DNA of 64,000 nt, from the NCBI RefSeq assembly GCF_015207525.1, contig NZ_JADEWR010000003.1, positions 434,255 to 498,254 of the forward strand. The letters are read 5' to 3'. The translations under genes were made by a program, and so were the position numbers. Of the stretch, positions 51,930 through 60,933 are shown piece by piece. The number at the start of each line of letters is the position of its first letter. Within the stretch, counting starts at the first letter, position 1. The DNA is from Nodosilinea sp. LEGE 06152. GTDB lineage: Bacteria > Cyanobacteriota > Cyanobacteriia > Phormidesmidales > Phormidesmidaceae. Below the pieces are notes generated by a model, which saw nothing but the letters and a program-made list of their open reading frames with translations, was not told where the DNA came from and made no database searches.

Positions 51930-53240
51930 TTATGGACAGCCAGGGGCCAAGCCCAGTTCTGCCGTTAGCCAGTCGATAAACTGACGCGCGGCACGGCCCG
52001 ATCGCCCGTTGTGGCGGGTGGCCCACTGCAGGGCGCGGGCAGTGAGATCATCGTCGGCTAGAGGAATATGGGCCTGTTGGGCCAGGTGCCTAACGATAGT
52101 CAGATAGGTGGGCTGGTCGGCGGGTTCAAAGGTGAGGGTAAGGCCAAAGCGATCGCTAAACGACAGCTTTTCCTGCAGCGTATCCCAGGCCTGCACGTCG
52201 TCTTGATCACTGGGGCGGGGGCGATCGCTAAAGAACTCTCGCACCAGGTGGCGACGGTTAGAGGTGGCGTAGACTACTACGTTGGCGGGGCGGGCTGTGG
52301 TGCTGCCCTCCAGCACCACCTTGAGCGCTTTAAACGTGTCGTCGTCCTCTTCAAAGGAAAGGTCGTCGACAAAAATAATGAACCGCTGGGGGCGCGATCG
52401 CAAATCTCCCACAATTTCGGGCAGGGCCTGCAGGTCGCCCTTAGCCACCTCCACCAGGCGCAGGCCCTGGGGCGCGTACTCATTTACCAGCGCCTTTACC
52501 AGTGACGATTTGCCCGACCCCCGACTGCCGTAGAGCAGCACATTGAGGGCCGGATAGCCTTTGAGCAGAGCCAGGGTATTTTGCACCAGCTGCTGCCGCG
52601 GATGCTCATAGGCCGTGAGCTGATCGAGGCGAATTGGGTCGGGCTCAGCAATGCCACAGAGTGCCCCCGCGCGCCAGCTAAAGGCGCGATACTGGGCAAA
52701 CAGCCCGGCGCCGTGGCGGCGGTAGTGCGCGGCTAGGGCGGCAACAGCCTCAGCCCAGACGGTCTCTGTAGACAGGGGCAGCGCCAGGGGAGCGGCTTCA
52801 GCCACGGCCCAGGCTACCGGAGGCTCAGGGAGATGCGCAATCGCCTGTACCCACCCAGCCACCTGGGCACCGCTGAGCTGGTACAGGGCCTGGAGCTGCT
52901 CTAAGTCGTGGCGGGCGGCAGCGACCAGGGCTTGAGGTAAATCACTGTACTCCCAGCGCTGGGCCTGGGCCGTAAAAGGATTGTCTGCGTAGGCAACTTG
53001 CCGCAGCAGGTGGGCACCCCAGCTCTCGCCCGTGTGGGCCAGCGCCTGAAACCAAGTGGCGTAACGTCTCAAGCTGAGCGCCACATCGCCCGCCTGCAGA
53101 GCCTCTAGCAGAGCCCCAAAAGCCTCTCCTACGGAGGTCTGAAACACGCTCCCGTAGAGCAACAGACCGTCTAGGCGCTGGCGGTAGTGCTGTACTTCGC
53201 CCTGGGCGGCAGTCAACTCTGGCATGCTGTCAATGGACAA
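51930..53240 (-). CDS. DUF815 AAA-type ATP-binding protein
   Basis: The 436-residue protein has an N-terminal helical region of ~210 residues and a P-loop ATPase domain: Walker A GSRGSGKS at 238-245, Walker B FIIFVDDLSFEED with Asp292/293, and sensor-like VVVYATSNRRHLV at ~320. LSFSDRFGLTLTFEPAD and the winged C-terminal region RALQWATRHNGRSGRAARQF match DUF815 proteins. The role is unknown; the fold resembles AAA+ loaders. It is five bases downstream of the DUF1825 gene and is probably co-translated with it. The start at 53240 has an alternative ATG at 53225. Confidence 0.88.
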   Translation of the reverse strand: MSIDSMPELTAAQGEVQHYRQRLDGLLLYGSVFQTSVGEAFGALLEALQAGDVALSLRRYATWFQALAHTGESWGAHLLRQVAYADNPFTAQAQRWEYSDLPQALVAAARHDLEQLQALYQLSGAQVAGWVQAIAHLPEPPVAWAVAEAAPLALPLSTETVWAEAVAALAAHYRRHGAGLFAQYRAFSWRAGALCGIAEPDPIRLDQLTAYEHPRQQLVQNTLALLKGYPALNVLLYGSRGSGKSSLVKALVNEYAPQGLRLVEVAKGDLQALPEIVGDLRSRPQRFIIFVDDLSFEEDDDTFKALKVVLEGSTTARPANVVVYATSNRRHLVREFFSDRPRPSDQDDVQAWDTLQEKLSFSDRFGLTLTFEPADQPTYLTIVRHLAQQAHIPLADDDLTARALQWATRHNGRSGRAARQFIDWLTAELGLAPGCP

Positions 53241-53245
53241 AGTTT

Positions 53246-53563
53246 CTACGCCTCGATTTCAGCTTTCATGCGCTCAAGGGTCTGGTGCATCTGCTGAAAC
53301 ATCATATCGGGGGTCATGCCAAACTGGCCCAGCTGGGTTTTGAGCTGCTCGACAGTCATTTGGGCCTGAAAGTCTTCTGACAGCTCAAAACGCTTCATAA
53401 AGATGTGGTAGCGATCCATCATCGCTTCCATTTGGGCAATGTACATTTTCTTGCCCTCACGGTCGAACTTGCCGTAGTTACCCCCAAGCTGCACCAGCGA
53501 TTGATAATCCTGAAACAGCTGCATGGCCTCTTGCTGGACAATTTCTGAATCAAAAAATCCCAT
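53246..53563 (-). CDS. DUF1825 cyanobacterial protein
   Basis: From ATG 53563 the 105-residue protein begins MGFFDSEIVQQEAMQLFQDY and includes LGGNYGKFDREGKKMYIAQM, MMDRYHIFMKRFELSEDFQ and MTVEQLKTQLGQFGMTPDMM, the near-invariant blocks of DUF1825. The family is restricted to cyanobacteria and plastid-bearing lineages as far as I know, and its function is unknown. It is all-helical and cytoplasmic. It forms a two-gene operon with the DUF815 ATPase. Confidence 0.92.
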   Translation of the reverse strand: MGFFDSEIVQQEAMQLFQDYQSLVQLGGNYGKFDREGKKMYIAQMEAMMDRYHIFMKRFELSEDFQAQMTVEQLKTQLGQFGMTPDMMFQQMHQTLERMKAEIEA

Positions 53564-53948
53564 GGTTTTACGCGGTTTATGCCGAGAGCTATGGTGGTTG
53601 ACCTCGCTACGCTCCAGTGAGCAAGCCAGTGAGCAAGTTGGAGCTGATGGTGCAGCGAATCGTCTAATACTAAAAGCGTACGGTTCAACCCAGCTCCCGG
53701 CCAAGGGTAGATAACCCTACTCAAGTTAGAACTTGCAATTTAGAACTTAGTAGACCTTGTGCCCATCAACTCAACCCAATGCCCCTGCGGCCTTCAAACC
53801 CACCTCGAAGCAGCCAGGGGGTCGGGTGCCGACTAGGCCGATGGGGAGATTGAGCTTTCCATTTTGTCGCTGGGCGTTAGAATCGTATAGCTGATTGACG
53901 CCACCCGCTTGGACGCCACCAGCACGCTGTACGTTCGAGAGAAACTCC
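53564..53948. other. 385-base divergent intergenic region
   Basis: The region lies between DUF1825 (minus) and ybaB (plus). An upstream in-frame extension of DUF1825 exists but its composition is unlike the family N-terminus. A tandem partial repeat, CAGTGAGCAAG/CAGTGAGCAAG, occurs near 53615-53640. The ybaB promoter is probably close to 53860-53900. Confidence 0.5.
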
Positions 53949-54293
53949 ATGTCACAAGGTCAAGGATTTGGGTTTGGGTTAGGCAAGATGAAGGAGCTGA
54001 CCGAAGCCTTCAAAAAAGCCCAGCAGATTCAAGAAGGGGCCAAGCAGCTGCAGGAAGAACTGGAGCAGATGGAGATCGAAGGCGAGTCGGGTGGTGGTCT
54101 GGTCAAAGTAACCATGAGCGGCAATCAGGAACCCAAGGGCGTGACGATCGCCCCCGAGGCACTCAACGAAGGGGCTGAGGTGCTCTCTGACCTGGTGACG
54201 GCGGCGATGAAAGATGCCTACGAAAAATCGACGGCCACCATGCGCGATCGCATGGAGGTACTCACTGGTGGCCTCAACCTGCCCGGCATGTAG
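53949..54293 (+). CDS. YbaB/EbfC family nucleoid-associated protein
   Basis: From ATG 53949 the 114-residue protein begins [21 protein letters not shown], followed by a long helix with [23 protein letters not shown], a beta segment [21 protein letters not shown], and the C-terminal helix [20 protein letters not shown]. The YbaB fold dimerises in a tweezer shape and binds DNA. The upstream in-frame ATG at 53895 adds 18 unconserved residues. It is ten bases upstream of the phosphatase gene. Confidence 0.93.
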   Translation: MSQGQGFGFGLGKMKELTEAFKKAQQIQEGAKQLQEELEQMEIEGESGGGLVKVTMSGNQEPKGVTIAPEALNEGAEVLSDLVTAAMKDAYEKSTATMRDRMEVLTGGLNLPGM

Positions 54294-54303
54294 GCCTAGC
54301 CCT

Positions 54304-54792
54304 ATGACCACTCGCCTTTTGTTTGTCTGCCTGGGCAACATCTGCCGGTCGCCCTCGGCCGAAAACATCATGAATCACCTGATTGCGCAACGGCAGCTAG
54401 GCAATCGGGTAGTGTGCGACTCGGCGGGGACCGCCAGCTACCACGTGGGAAGTTGCCCCGATCGCCGCATGACCCAGGCCGCCAAAGCTAAGGGCATTGA
54501 CTTAGTTGGGCAAGCCCGTCAGTTTAACGTTGTTGACTTCGATCGGTTCGACTACATTCTGGCTATGGACCGCCAGAACTATCGCGACATTTTGGCCCTC
54601 GACCCCGCCGGTCAGCACGCCGATAAGGTACGGCTGATGTGCGACTTTTGCCGCACCCACCCCGATCGCGAGGTGCCCGACCCCTACTACGGTGGTCCCG
54701 AAGGGTTTACCTACGTGATTGAGCTTCTGCTCGATGCCTGTGAAGGGTTTCTCGACCATATTCTCGAACACCCCGTAGCGACATCCCGCTAG
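54304..54792 (+). CDS. low-molecular-weight protein tyrosine phosphatase
   Basis: From ATG 54304 the 162-residue protein has the CX5R(S) loop VCLGNICRSPSAE (nucleophile Cys near residue 9, Arg near residue 15), and the acid Asp in VPDPYYGG, the DPYY signature. CDSAGTASYHVG and FDYILAMDRQNY complete the family. It dephosphorylates tyrosine-phosphorylated proteins, often those linked to polysaccharide export. No tyrosine kinase is adjacent. The gene follows ybaB by ten bases, so the two are co-transcribed. Confidence 0.95.
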   Translation: MTTRLLFVCLGNICRSPSAENIMNHLIAQRQLGNRVVCDSAGTASYHVGSCPDRRMTQAAKAKGIDLVGQARQFNVVDFDRFDYILAMDRQNYRDILALDPAGQHADKVRLMCDFCRTHPDREVPDPYYGGPEGFTYVIELLLDACEGFLDHILEHPVATSR

Positions 54793-54807
54793 CCACCTGG
54801 TAACCCT

Positions 54808-56571
54808 GTGATCCCCAACGGCCCTGTCCCTAGGCACCCCCTAATGCCCGCCTCAGCGCTGGCCCCTCGGCGCTGGCGGCGACGTGGTTTGGCCTGGGTG
54901 CTAGGGTTGCTGGGTGCCCTGGCGACGGCGACTCCAGTATCGGCGGCCGAGATGCTGCTGGTGTCCTACGGCATTCTAGAGCGATCGATTCCGATCGCCG
55001 ATCTTGAGCGGTTTGCGACTACCGGGGAGCTGACCCCCCAGCTCAGGATCTACAGTCAGCAGCTGCGGCTCTCCAATGAGCAGCTCAGCCAGGTGCGCGA
55101 GGTGCTAACTACCCCGGCTTCCATTAGCCCGGTGGGAGTCGCCCAGTTTCTCTACACTGAGCAGGGCGTGCTGCTGCTAGAGCAGATTAGTCGGGTGGTG
55201 CAAACCCCGGTGCGCCAGGCTAATGTGCAAGCCCTGCGCGGAGCACTGATCTTAGCCGCCGCCAACCCTGAGTCGGGCTTTACGCTGCTCAACGTGCTCA
55301 AAACCTATCCCACCGTCGCCATCCGCATCGATTTGGCCGAAGGTCTGGCGATCGCCCGGGAGATCAACCAGGCCATTCTGCAGTCCGAGGCGGCCTTTGA
55401 GCAGGTGCAGGCCCTGGCTCGGCAGGAGGCCGAGGCCAACCCGGTCGATGTCGAGGCGCTGCTACAGCTGGTGCAGAGCGAGCGCCAGTACGGCCTCGAT
55501 CTCATTCAGGTGGTAGTACCGGGGCTGCCGCGGCCGGTACAGCTCTACCTGCCCCAGGTGCGCCCCGGACAGCAGGGAAGACCCGTTCAGGGCTTTCCGC
55601 TGGTGGTCATCTCCCACGGGCTGGGGGGCACCCGCGATAGCTATACCTACCTGGCCGAGTACCTGGCCAGCGGCGGCATTGCCGTCGCCACCCTAGAGCA
55701 CCCCGGCAGCAACGACCAGCAGCTTTATGCCCTGCTGACGGGGCAGTCGGATGCGGTGGTGCAAACCGAGGAGTTTTTGCGGCGTCCCCGCGATGTCTCC
55801 CTGACTCTCAACACCCTCGATCGCCTCAATCAGAGCCCCTCGCCCCTGCGCAGGCAGCTCGACTTAGACCGAGTGGGGGTAATCGGCCAGTCGTTTGGCG
55901 GCTACACGGCCCTGGCCCTGGCGGGGGCAAGCTTTGATTTAGAGGGCCTGAGCGAGGTGTGCCCTCCTGGTACTTTGTCCTTCAATCCATCGCTGCTGCT
56001 GCAGTGCCAAGCGCTAAACCTGGGCAACCCCAGCAGCCTGGCCGATCGCCGGGTGAAGTCGGTTTTTGTCATGAACCCGGTGGGCAGCGTTCTGTTTGGG
56101 GCGATCGGCTACGGTCAGATTGACCTGCCGGTAATGATGGTAGCGGGCACGGCGGACACGGTTGCCCCAGCCTTTCCGGAGCAGATCGTGCCCTTTACCT
56201 GGCTGACCACGCCCGATCGCTATCTGCTGCTGATCAGCCAGGGCACTCACTTTTCAGCCATCGGGGATATCTCAGCGGGCGATCAGCCTCTGCCCATTCC
56301 GCCAGAGTTAATTGGGCTGCGCCCCGAGCTGGTGTGGACCTACATGCAGGTGCTGGGGTTGGCCTACTTTAAGCTCACGCTGGAGGGCGACCAGCGGTTT
56401 CAGCCCGCTCTGCAGCCCGCTTTTGCCGCCGCACTGGGGGTAGACCCCTACCTGCTGAGCCTGCTCAGCGCCCCCAGCGTCGATATCAGCCCCGATTTTG
56501 CCCCTGATGCCGCGCCTGAGCCAACGCCCACTCCCGTCGATGCCAGGCTCAGCGAGCCCCTTCCTCCCTAG
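54808..56571 (+). CDS. secreted alpha/beta hydrolase with N-terminal DUF1400
   Basis: The protein has up to 587 residues from GTG 54808; ATG 54844 (MPASALAPRRWRRR) gives a neater signal peptide ending TPVSAAE. Residues ~45-190 are the DUF1400 domain with helical repeats (LLVSYGILERSIPIADLERF). The hydrolase follows: VVISHGLGGTRDSY, nucleophile elbow GVIGQSFGGYTAL, VMMVAGTADTVAP (acid) and QGTHFSAIG (His). Ser, Asp and His are all present. It is probably periplasmic; family members include platelet-activating-factor-hydrolase-like enzymes. The substrate is unknown. Confidence 0.9.
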   Translation: MIPNGPVPRHPLMPASALAPRRWRRRGLAWVLGLLGALATATPVSAAEMLLVSYGILERSIPIADLERFATTGELTPQLRIYSQQLRLSNEQLSQVREVLTTPASISPVGVAQFLYTEQGVLLLEQISRVVQTPVRQANVQALRGALILAAANPESGFTLLNVLKTYPTVAIRIDLAEGLAIAREINQAILQSEAAFEQVQALARQEAEANPVDVEALLQLVQSERQYGLDLIQVVVPGLPRPVQLYLPQVRPGQQGRPVQGFPLVVISHGLGGTRDSYTYLAEYLASGGIAVATLEHPGSNDQQLYALLTGQSDAVVQTEEFLRRPRDVSLTLNTLDRLNQSPSPLRRQLDLDRVGVIGQSFGGYTALALAGASFDLEGLSEVCPPGTLSFNPSLLLQCQALNLGNPSSLADRRVKSVFVMNPVGSVLFGAIGYGQIDLPVMMVAGTADTVAPAFPEQIVPFTWLTTPDRYLLLISQGTHFSAIGDISAGDQPLPIPPELIGLRPELVWTYMQVLGLAYFKLTLEGDQRFQPALQPAFAAALGVDPYLLSLLSAPSVDISPDFAPDAAPEPTPTPVDARLSEPLPP

Positions 56572-56639
56572 GCCCTTTCCCCTGGGATGAACTCCTCTCC
56601 TGCTATGGTCTTAAAGCCGGTTATAGTCTCAAGAATAGT

Positions 56640-57095
56640 ATGCGTTCTGGTGCTGCATCGGCGGCCATCATTGGCTGGCGAGAATGGGTCGCCCTGCCCG
56701 GGCTTGGGGTTGAGGCCATCAAAGCTAAGATTGATACCGGGGCGCGATCGTCGGCGCTCCACGCCTTCGCGGTGGAACGGTTTGAGCAGGGCGGTAGAGC
56801 GATGGTGCGCTTTCGAGCCCATCCCCTTCAGCGCAACGATGACTTTGTAGTAACCGCCGAAGCCGTACTCTTGGAGGAGCGCGAGGTGCGCAACTCGGGG
56901 GGGCAGGCGGAGTTGCGCCCGGTAATTGAAACCCAGGTGCAGGTAGGCCGTGCCGTGTGGGCCATTGAGCTGACCTTAACCAACCGCGATGAAATGGGGT
57001 TTCGCATGCTGCTGGGGCGGCAGGCGGTGCGCCGTCGCTACCTGGTGGATCCGGGGCGATCGTACCTGCAACTCCTGCCCAAACCGCCCGATTGA
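56640..57095 (+). CDS. RimB-like ATP-dependent zinc protease family (retropepsin fold, DUF785)
   Basis: The 151-residue protein shows IGWREWVALPGLGVEAIKAKIDTGARSSALHA, in which the DTGA triad is the retropepsin-type aspartate motif of this family. A second conserved part is VWAIELTLTNRDEMGFRMLLGRQAVR. RimB proteases have been reported to trim poly-glutamate tails made by RimK. Its position immediately upstream of rimK (46 bases to the rimK start) supports that pairing. The start at 56640 is the first ATG. Confidence 0.88.
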   Translation: MRSGAASAAIIGWREWVALPGLGVEAIKAKIDTGARSSALHAFAVERFEQGGRAMVRFRAHPLQRNDDFVVTAEAVLLEEREVRNSGGQAELRPVIETQVQVGRAVWAIELTLTNRDEMGFRMLLGRQAVRRRYLVDPGRSYLQLLPKPPD

Positions 57096-57141
57096 CCCCT
57101 GATTACCGCTAAACTAACCCCCGAGGATGACTCCTGAGGCC

Positions 57142-58047
57142 ATGAAGATTGCGATTTTATCCAGGGATGCCACCCTCTACTCAACCCGGCGGCTGACGCA
57201 GGCGGGGGAAGAGCGTGGCCATGAAATGCAGGTGATCGACCATCTGCGCTGCTATATGAATATCACCTCCCACCAGCCCAAGGTGATGTACCAAAGCCAG
57301 CCGATCGTTGATATTGACGCGGTGATCCCGCGCATTGGGGCATCGAACACGTTCTACGGCACGGCGGTGGTGCGCCAGTTTGAAATTATGGGGGTGTTTA
57401 CAGCCAACACGTCGATGGCCATTTCGCGATCGCGCGACAAACTCAGGTCGCTCCAGATCATGGCCCGCCGAGGCATTGGCCTGCCAGTGACAGGCTTTGC
57501 CCACTCCACTAAAGACATCGACGGCCTGGTGGATATCGTCGGCGGTGCCCCCCTGGTGATCAAGCTGCTCGAAGGCACCCAGGGCATCGGGGTGGTGCTG
57601 GCCGAAACCCAGCAGGCGGCCAAATCGGTTATTGAGGCTTTTCGCGGCCTCGACGCCAACATTCTGGTGCAGGAGTTCATCAAAGAAGCGGGCGGCATGG
57701 ACATCCGCTGCTTTGTGATTGGCGACAAGGTAGTGGCCGCCATGAAGCGCCAGGGTGCCCCCGGTGAGTTTCGCTCTAACCTGCACCGGGGCGGCTCGGC
57801 TAGCCGCGTGCGCCTCACCCCCGAGGAGCGCAGCACGGCCATTCGGGCCGCCAAGGCGATGGGCCTGCGGGTAGCCGGGGTCGATCTGCTGCGCTCCAAC
57901 CACGGCCCGGTGGTGATGGAGGTCAACTCGTCACCGGGGTTAGAGGGCATCGAAAAGGCCACCGATATCGATGTGGCGGGCAAAATTATCGACTTTGTGG
58001 TCAAACACGCGGCGCCCGACAAAGACCGCGATCGCATTAAGTACTGA
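57142..58047 (+). CDS. rimK: RimK family alpha-L-glutamate ligase
   Basis: From ATG 57142 ([18 protein letters not shown]) the 301-residue ATP-grasp protein has the pre-ATP-grasp domain, then [12 protein letters not shown]-binding [16 protein letters not shown] and [22 protein letters not shown], and the Mg2+-binding end [17 protein letters not shown]. RimK adds glutamates to the C-terminus of ribosomal protein S6 in E. coli, and related enzymes act on cofactors; the target here is not known. A start at 57127 is also possible. It pairs with the RimB-like protease gene just upstream. Confidence 0.94.
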   Translation: MKIAILSRDATLYSTRRLTQAGEERGHEMQVIDHLRCYMNITSHQPKVMYQSQPIVDIDAVIPRIGASNTFYGTAVVRQFEIMGVFTANTSMAISRSRDKLRSLQIMARRGIGLPVTGFAHSTKDIDGLVDIVGGAPLVIKLLEGTQGIGVVLAETQQAAKSVIEAFRGLDANILVQEFIKEAGGMDIRCFVIGDKVVAAMKRQGAPGEFRSNLHRGGSASRVRLTPEERSTAIRAAKAMGLRVAGVDLLRSNHGPVVMEVNSSPGLEGIEKATDIDVAGKIIDFVVKHAAPDKDRDRIKY

Positions 58048-58301
58048 TAGTCCGCCAGGGCAAAGGCAACCGGTTCACGGTACAAGGTACAGAGCCTGCC
58101 GTAAACCGTATACCCTGCACCGTAGGCCTTCAACCTACCTCTGAGCCTTCTCCCCTGACCTTCGCTCCCATCGCTCGCCGCCAAATTGTCACAGCCAACG
58201 GCAGCAAAGTGTCACAGCTTCGCCATGGACCCGCCACCCTTGCGCAATACCATGACTTTATTGTTGTAAACATCATGCGAGATTCAAACGAGGTAACAGC
58301 A

Positions 58302-59624
58302 ATGAATAGGGATGGTTCTGGGCAAGGCTCTAGGCAGACCTCTGAGCGCGGTTCTGGACGCAATCTTCGACCCGCTGCTAAATCGCTGGCCCTAGTGCTT
58401 GTGGGCGCAGGCATTGCCACCGCTGGAGGTCAGGCCCTGCACGCCCTGAGACAGCCTACCAGTGCCAATGCTCCCGTCGCCACCGATGTGTTTTGGAACA
58501 ACGGCTTCTGGAACAACGAAGAGCAGGCCGCTCCCGCCCCTAACGCCGAGGCCCAAGCGCCCCGGCCCAATGGCATTCAGAATGGCCTAGCTGTGGCCCC
58601 TTCAATGTCTAGCCCCAACCTGATTGCCGACATCGTTCGCCAGGTGGAGCCTTCTGTGGTGCGCATTGATGCTTCCCGCACGGTGCGGACTAACCTGCCG
58701 CCCATGTTCCAAGACCCGTTTTTCCGCCAGTTCTTTGGCAACAACATGCCTGCCCCCCAGCAGCAGCAGGTGCAGCGGGGCGTCGGCTCGGGCTTTATTA
58801 CCTCCGCCGACGGCCGCATTGTCACCAATGCCCACGTGGTCGCCGGGGCTGACGAGGTACAGGTCACGCTCTCCGACGGGCGCAGCTTTAGCGGCCAGGT
58901 CATGGGGGCCGACTCGGTAACCGATATTGCGGTGATTAAAATCGACGCCCAAAACTTGCCCACCGTCGCCATCAGCAACTCAGACCAGATTCAGCCCGGC
59001 GAGTGGGCGATCGCCATTGGCAATCCCCTGGGCCTCGACAGCACCGTTACAGCCGGCATTATCAGTGCCACGGGTCGCTCTAGCCGTCAGGTGGGCGTGC
59101 CCGACAAGCGCGTCAACTTCATTCAAACCGATGCCGCCATCAACCCCGGCAACTCGGGCGGGCCACTGCTCAACCTCAACGGCGAGGTAATTGGCGTTAA
59201 CACGGCCATCATTCAGGGAGCGCAGGGTTTGGGCTTTGCCATTCCAATTAATACCGTGCAGCGCATCAGCGCTGAGCTAATCGAAAATGGCCGGGTTGAG
59301 CACGCCTACCTAGGCATTCAAATGGTGAACCTGACGCCGGAGCTAAAGCAAAACATCAACAGCGATCCCAACCGTCCTTTCTCGGTTGAAGCCGATTCGG
59401 GGGTGCTGATTGGTGGCATCATGCCCAACTCTCCGGCCGCCCAAAGCGGTCTACGAGAGGGCGACGTAATTGTGGCCGTCGAAGGGCGGCCCGTCACCGA
59501 AAGCGTCGCTGTTCAGCAGGCCGTAGAGCAATCTCGAGTGGGGCAAAACCTCACGCTCACCCTGCAGCGAGATGGCCGAGAGCAGACCGTTACGGTACGC
59601 CCCGGCAACCTCCCCAACCAGTAA
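58302..59624 (+). CDS. HtrA/Deg-family trypsin-like serine protease with PDZ domain
   Basis: From ATG 58302, which has GAGG eight bases upstream, the 440-residue protein has a membrane anchor/signal (KSLALVLVGAGIATAGGQAL), a Pro/Ala-rich linker, and the trypsin-like domain: His in IVTNAHVVAGADEV, Asp in VTDIAVIKID, Ser in INPGNSGGPLLNL. The C-terminal PDZ domain runs from VEHAYLGIQMVNL to the end and includes SGVLIGGIMPNSPA. It matches cyanobacterial HhoA/HhoB/HtrA, which degrade damaged envelope and thylakoid proteins; I could not assign which paralogue. Confidence 0.94.
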   Translation: MNRDGSGQGSRQTSERGSGRNLRPAAKSLALVLVGAGIATAGGQALHALRQPTSANAPVATDVFWNNGFWNNEEQAAPAPNAEAQAPRPNGIQNGLAVAPSMSSPNLIADIVRQVEPSVVRIDASRTVRTNLPPMFQDPFFRQFFGNNMPAPQQQQVQRGVGSGFITSADGRIVTNAHVVAGADEVQVTLSDGRSFSGQVMGADSVTDIAVIKIDAQNLPTVAISNSDQIQPGEWAIAIGNPLGLDSTVTAGIISATGRSSRQVGVPDKRVNFIQTDAAINPGNSGGPLLNLNGEVIGVNTAIIQGAQGLGFAIPINTVQRISAELIENGRVEHAYLGIQMVNLTPELKQNINSDPNRPFSVEADSGVLIGGIMPNSPAAQSGLREGDVIVAVEGRPVTESVAVQQAVEQSRVGQNLTLTLQRDGREQTVTVRPGNLPNQ

Positions 59625-59663
59625 TGCATCTACCCGGTGCCCCTCAGCAGGGGTGCTGATGCA
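59625..59663 (+). terminator. GC-rich hairpin after the Deg protease gene
   Basis: TGCATC (59625-59630) pairs with GATGCA (59658-59663), and CCCCT (59640-59644) pairs with AGGGG (59649-59653) around CAGC. It begins immediately after the stop. No T-run follows, so it may be a repeat-type hairpin or a weak terminator. Confidence 0.55.
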
Positions 59664-59760
59664 GGGGCGTGGCCAGACGGCTGCGCCCATTTCTTTTGAA
59701 CCCCATTTTCTTTGAGCCTTTAATTCAGCCCAAAATAGAGCTAGCGAGAATGGAAATAGC

Positions 59761-60213
59761 CTACTCGGCGTCGCTCTGGGGCCGCAGCATTTCGATGTGC
59801 AGGTCCGGCATCAGGCGCTTCAGGTTTTTGAGCGATCGCGTTTGCCAGAGAATCGCCTCAGACCCGCGAAAGCTCAGGCGGGTGGTACCGCGATCGCGCA
59901 CCTTCACCACAAACATAGACAGCATGCTGATGCCAGAGCTATTGAGAAACTCCAGCTGGTGCAGGTCAACGGTGCAGGAGTCATGGGCCGCCGCCGCCGT
60001 CAGCAGATCCATTACAGACTGGTAGGCTTCGATGCCGTCTAGCCGTAAGAATCCCTCCATCACTACGGTGGCCGTTTCTGCCTGGTAGTACACGCGATAG
60101 TCTTCGGTTTCAATCATGGCGGAATCAGGCATGGCGGGGTCAGGCGTCATGGCAGAGATCGGAATCGGGTTGGGCATAGCAGGCAAGCGATAGGAACTAA
60201 GTGCAGGACTCAT
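59761..60213 (-). CDS. STAS-domain regulator (slr1659-type)
   Basis: The protein has up to 150 residues; several in-frame ATGs lie in the first 33 codons and none has a clear ribosome-binding site. The STAS domain runs from ~33: YRVYYQAETATVVMEGFLRL, SVMDLLTAAAAHDSCTVDLHQLEFLNSSGISMLSMFV, with the phosphorylatable Ser-Ser of LNSSGI typical of anti-sigma-factor antagonists. Partner-switching antagonists are phosphorylated by an SpoIIAB-type kinase and dephosphorylated by a PP2C phosphatase, and both are encoded upstream in this operon. It is the last gene. Confidence 0.87.
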   Translation of the reverse strand: MSPALSSYRLPAMPNPIPISAMTPDPAMPDSAMIETEDYRVYYQAETATVVMEGFLRLDGIEAYQSVMDLLTAAAAHDSCTVDLHQLEFLNSSGISMLSMFVVKVRDRGTTRLSFRGSEAILWQTRSLKNLKRLMPDLHIEMLRPQSDAE

Positions 60214-60258
60214 ACAGGCTAGGGTGCGCTCGCCTCACCCCAAAATAGCGATGCTAGA

Positions 60259-60885
60259 TCAAAAAGCCGTCTTTAGGCTTAAATAAGCCTGCACATCCAC
60301 CTGAAGAAACTCCGGCAGCTGGGGGCTGTGCCCAAACCCCCAGCCAAATTCCACGCCATAGTCACACATCATCGTCAAAAAGCCCATGTGCGATTCGCCG
60401 TGGCCGGTAGCGGCTTTTTCTAGCTGTTGGGCAAATAGGGTGTCGAGGTCGGTCGTCGTCAGAATATCTTGAACGAATGCCTGAAACTGTTCTGCCGCCT
60501 GGAGTTCAACCAGGTTAAGCGACTGAAAAACGATGTAGTCTTCATACAAAAACAGCGAAATACTGATTGGTTCTGGGGAGCGATCGGTGTGATATTTAAT
60601 CGCGTTTTCGAGCAGCTCATTGGCGATGTAGCTGATGGCAGACTTGACGGTATCGCGCTGCATTACATCATCTGCCGCCCCGTTTTTTTGCGGGTTGCCC
60701 GGGAAAAAAGTAGCGAAATAGTCACCCAAAAAATCCGCCGATAGCCCATAGTTGCGCCACCGCTGCTGGCGAGCCGAGGCCGAGGGTGAAAAGCAAATGG
60801 TGAGGTATTCTTTGCTGTTATCTAAGCAGGTGGCGAAGCGGCCAAACTGATTAGGCATAGAGGTAGGAAACATGGTAACCATCAC
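60259..60885 (-). CDS. SpoIIAB-like ATPase/kinase (slr1658 type)
   Basis: The 208-residue protein has a GHKL-type N-box NELLENAIKYHTD at ~95-107 and a Gly-rich GHGESHMGFLTMMCDYGVEFGW near the C-terminus in the place of the ATP-lid region. These are the landmarks of slr1658-superfamily regulators and resemble SiaB of Pseudomonas. I infer it is the protein kinase for the STAS protein encoded 45 bases downstream. No His phosphoacceptor is present, consistent with a Ser/Thr kinase. It lies between the cyclase and STAS genes. Confidence 0.8.
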   Translation of the reverse strand: MMVTMFPTSMPNQFGRFATCLDNSKEYLTICFSPSASARQQRWRNYGLSADFLGDYFATFFPGNPQKNGAADDVMQRDTVKSAISYIANELLENAIKYHTDRSPEPISISLFLYEDYIVFQSLNLVELQAAEQFQAFVQDILTTTDLDTLFAQQLEKAATGHGESHMGFLTMMCDYGVEFGWGFGHSPQLPEFLQVDVQAYLSLKTAF

Positions 60886-60933
60886 CCGCAGTGAGCTGCA
60901 AAAGCTTGATTAAACCCGTTAAGCCTGGGCAGG

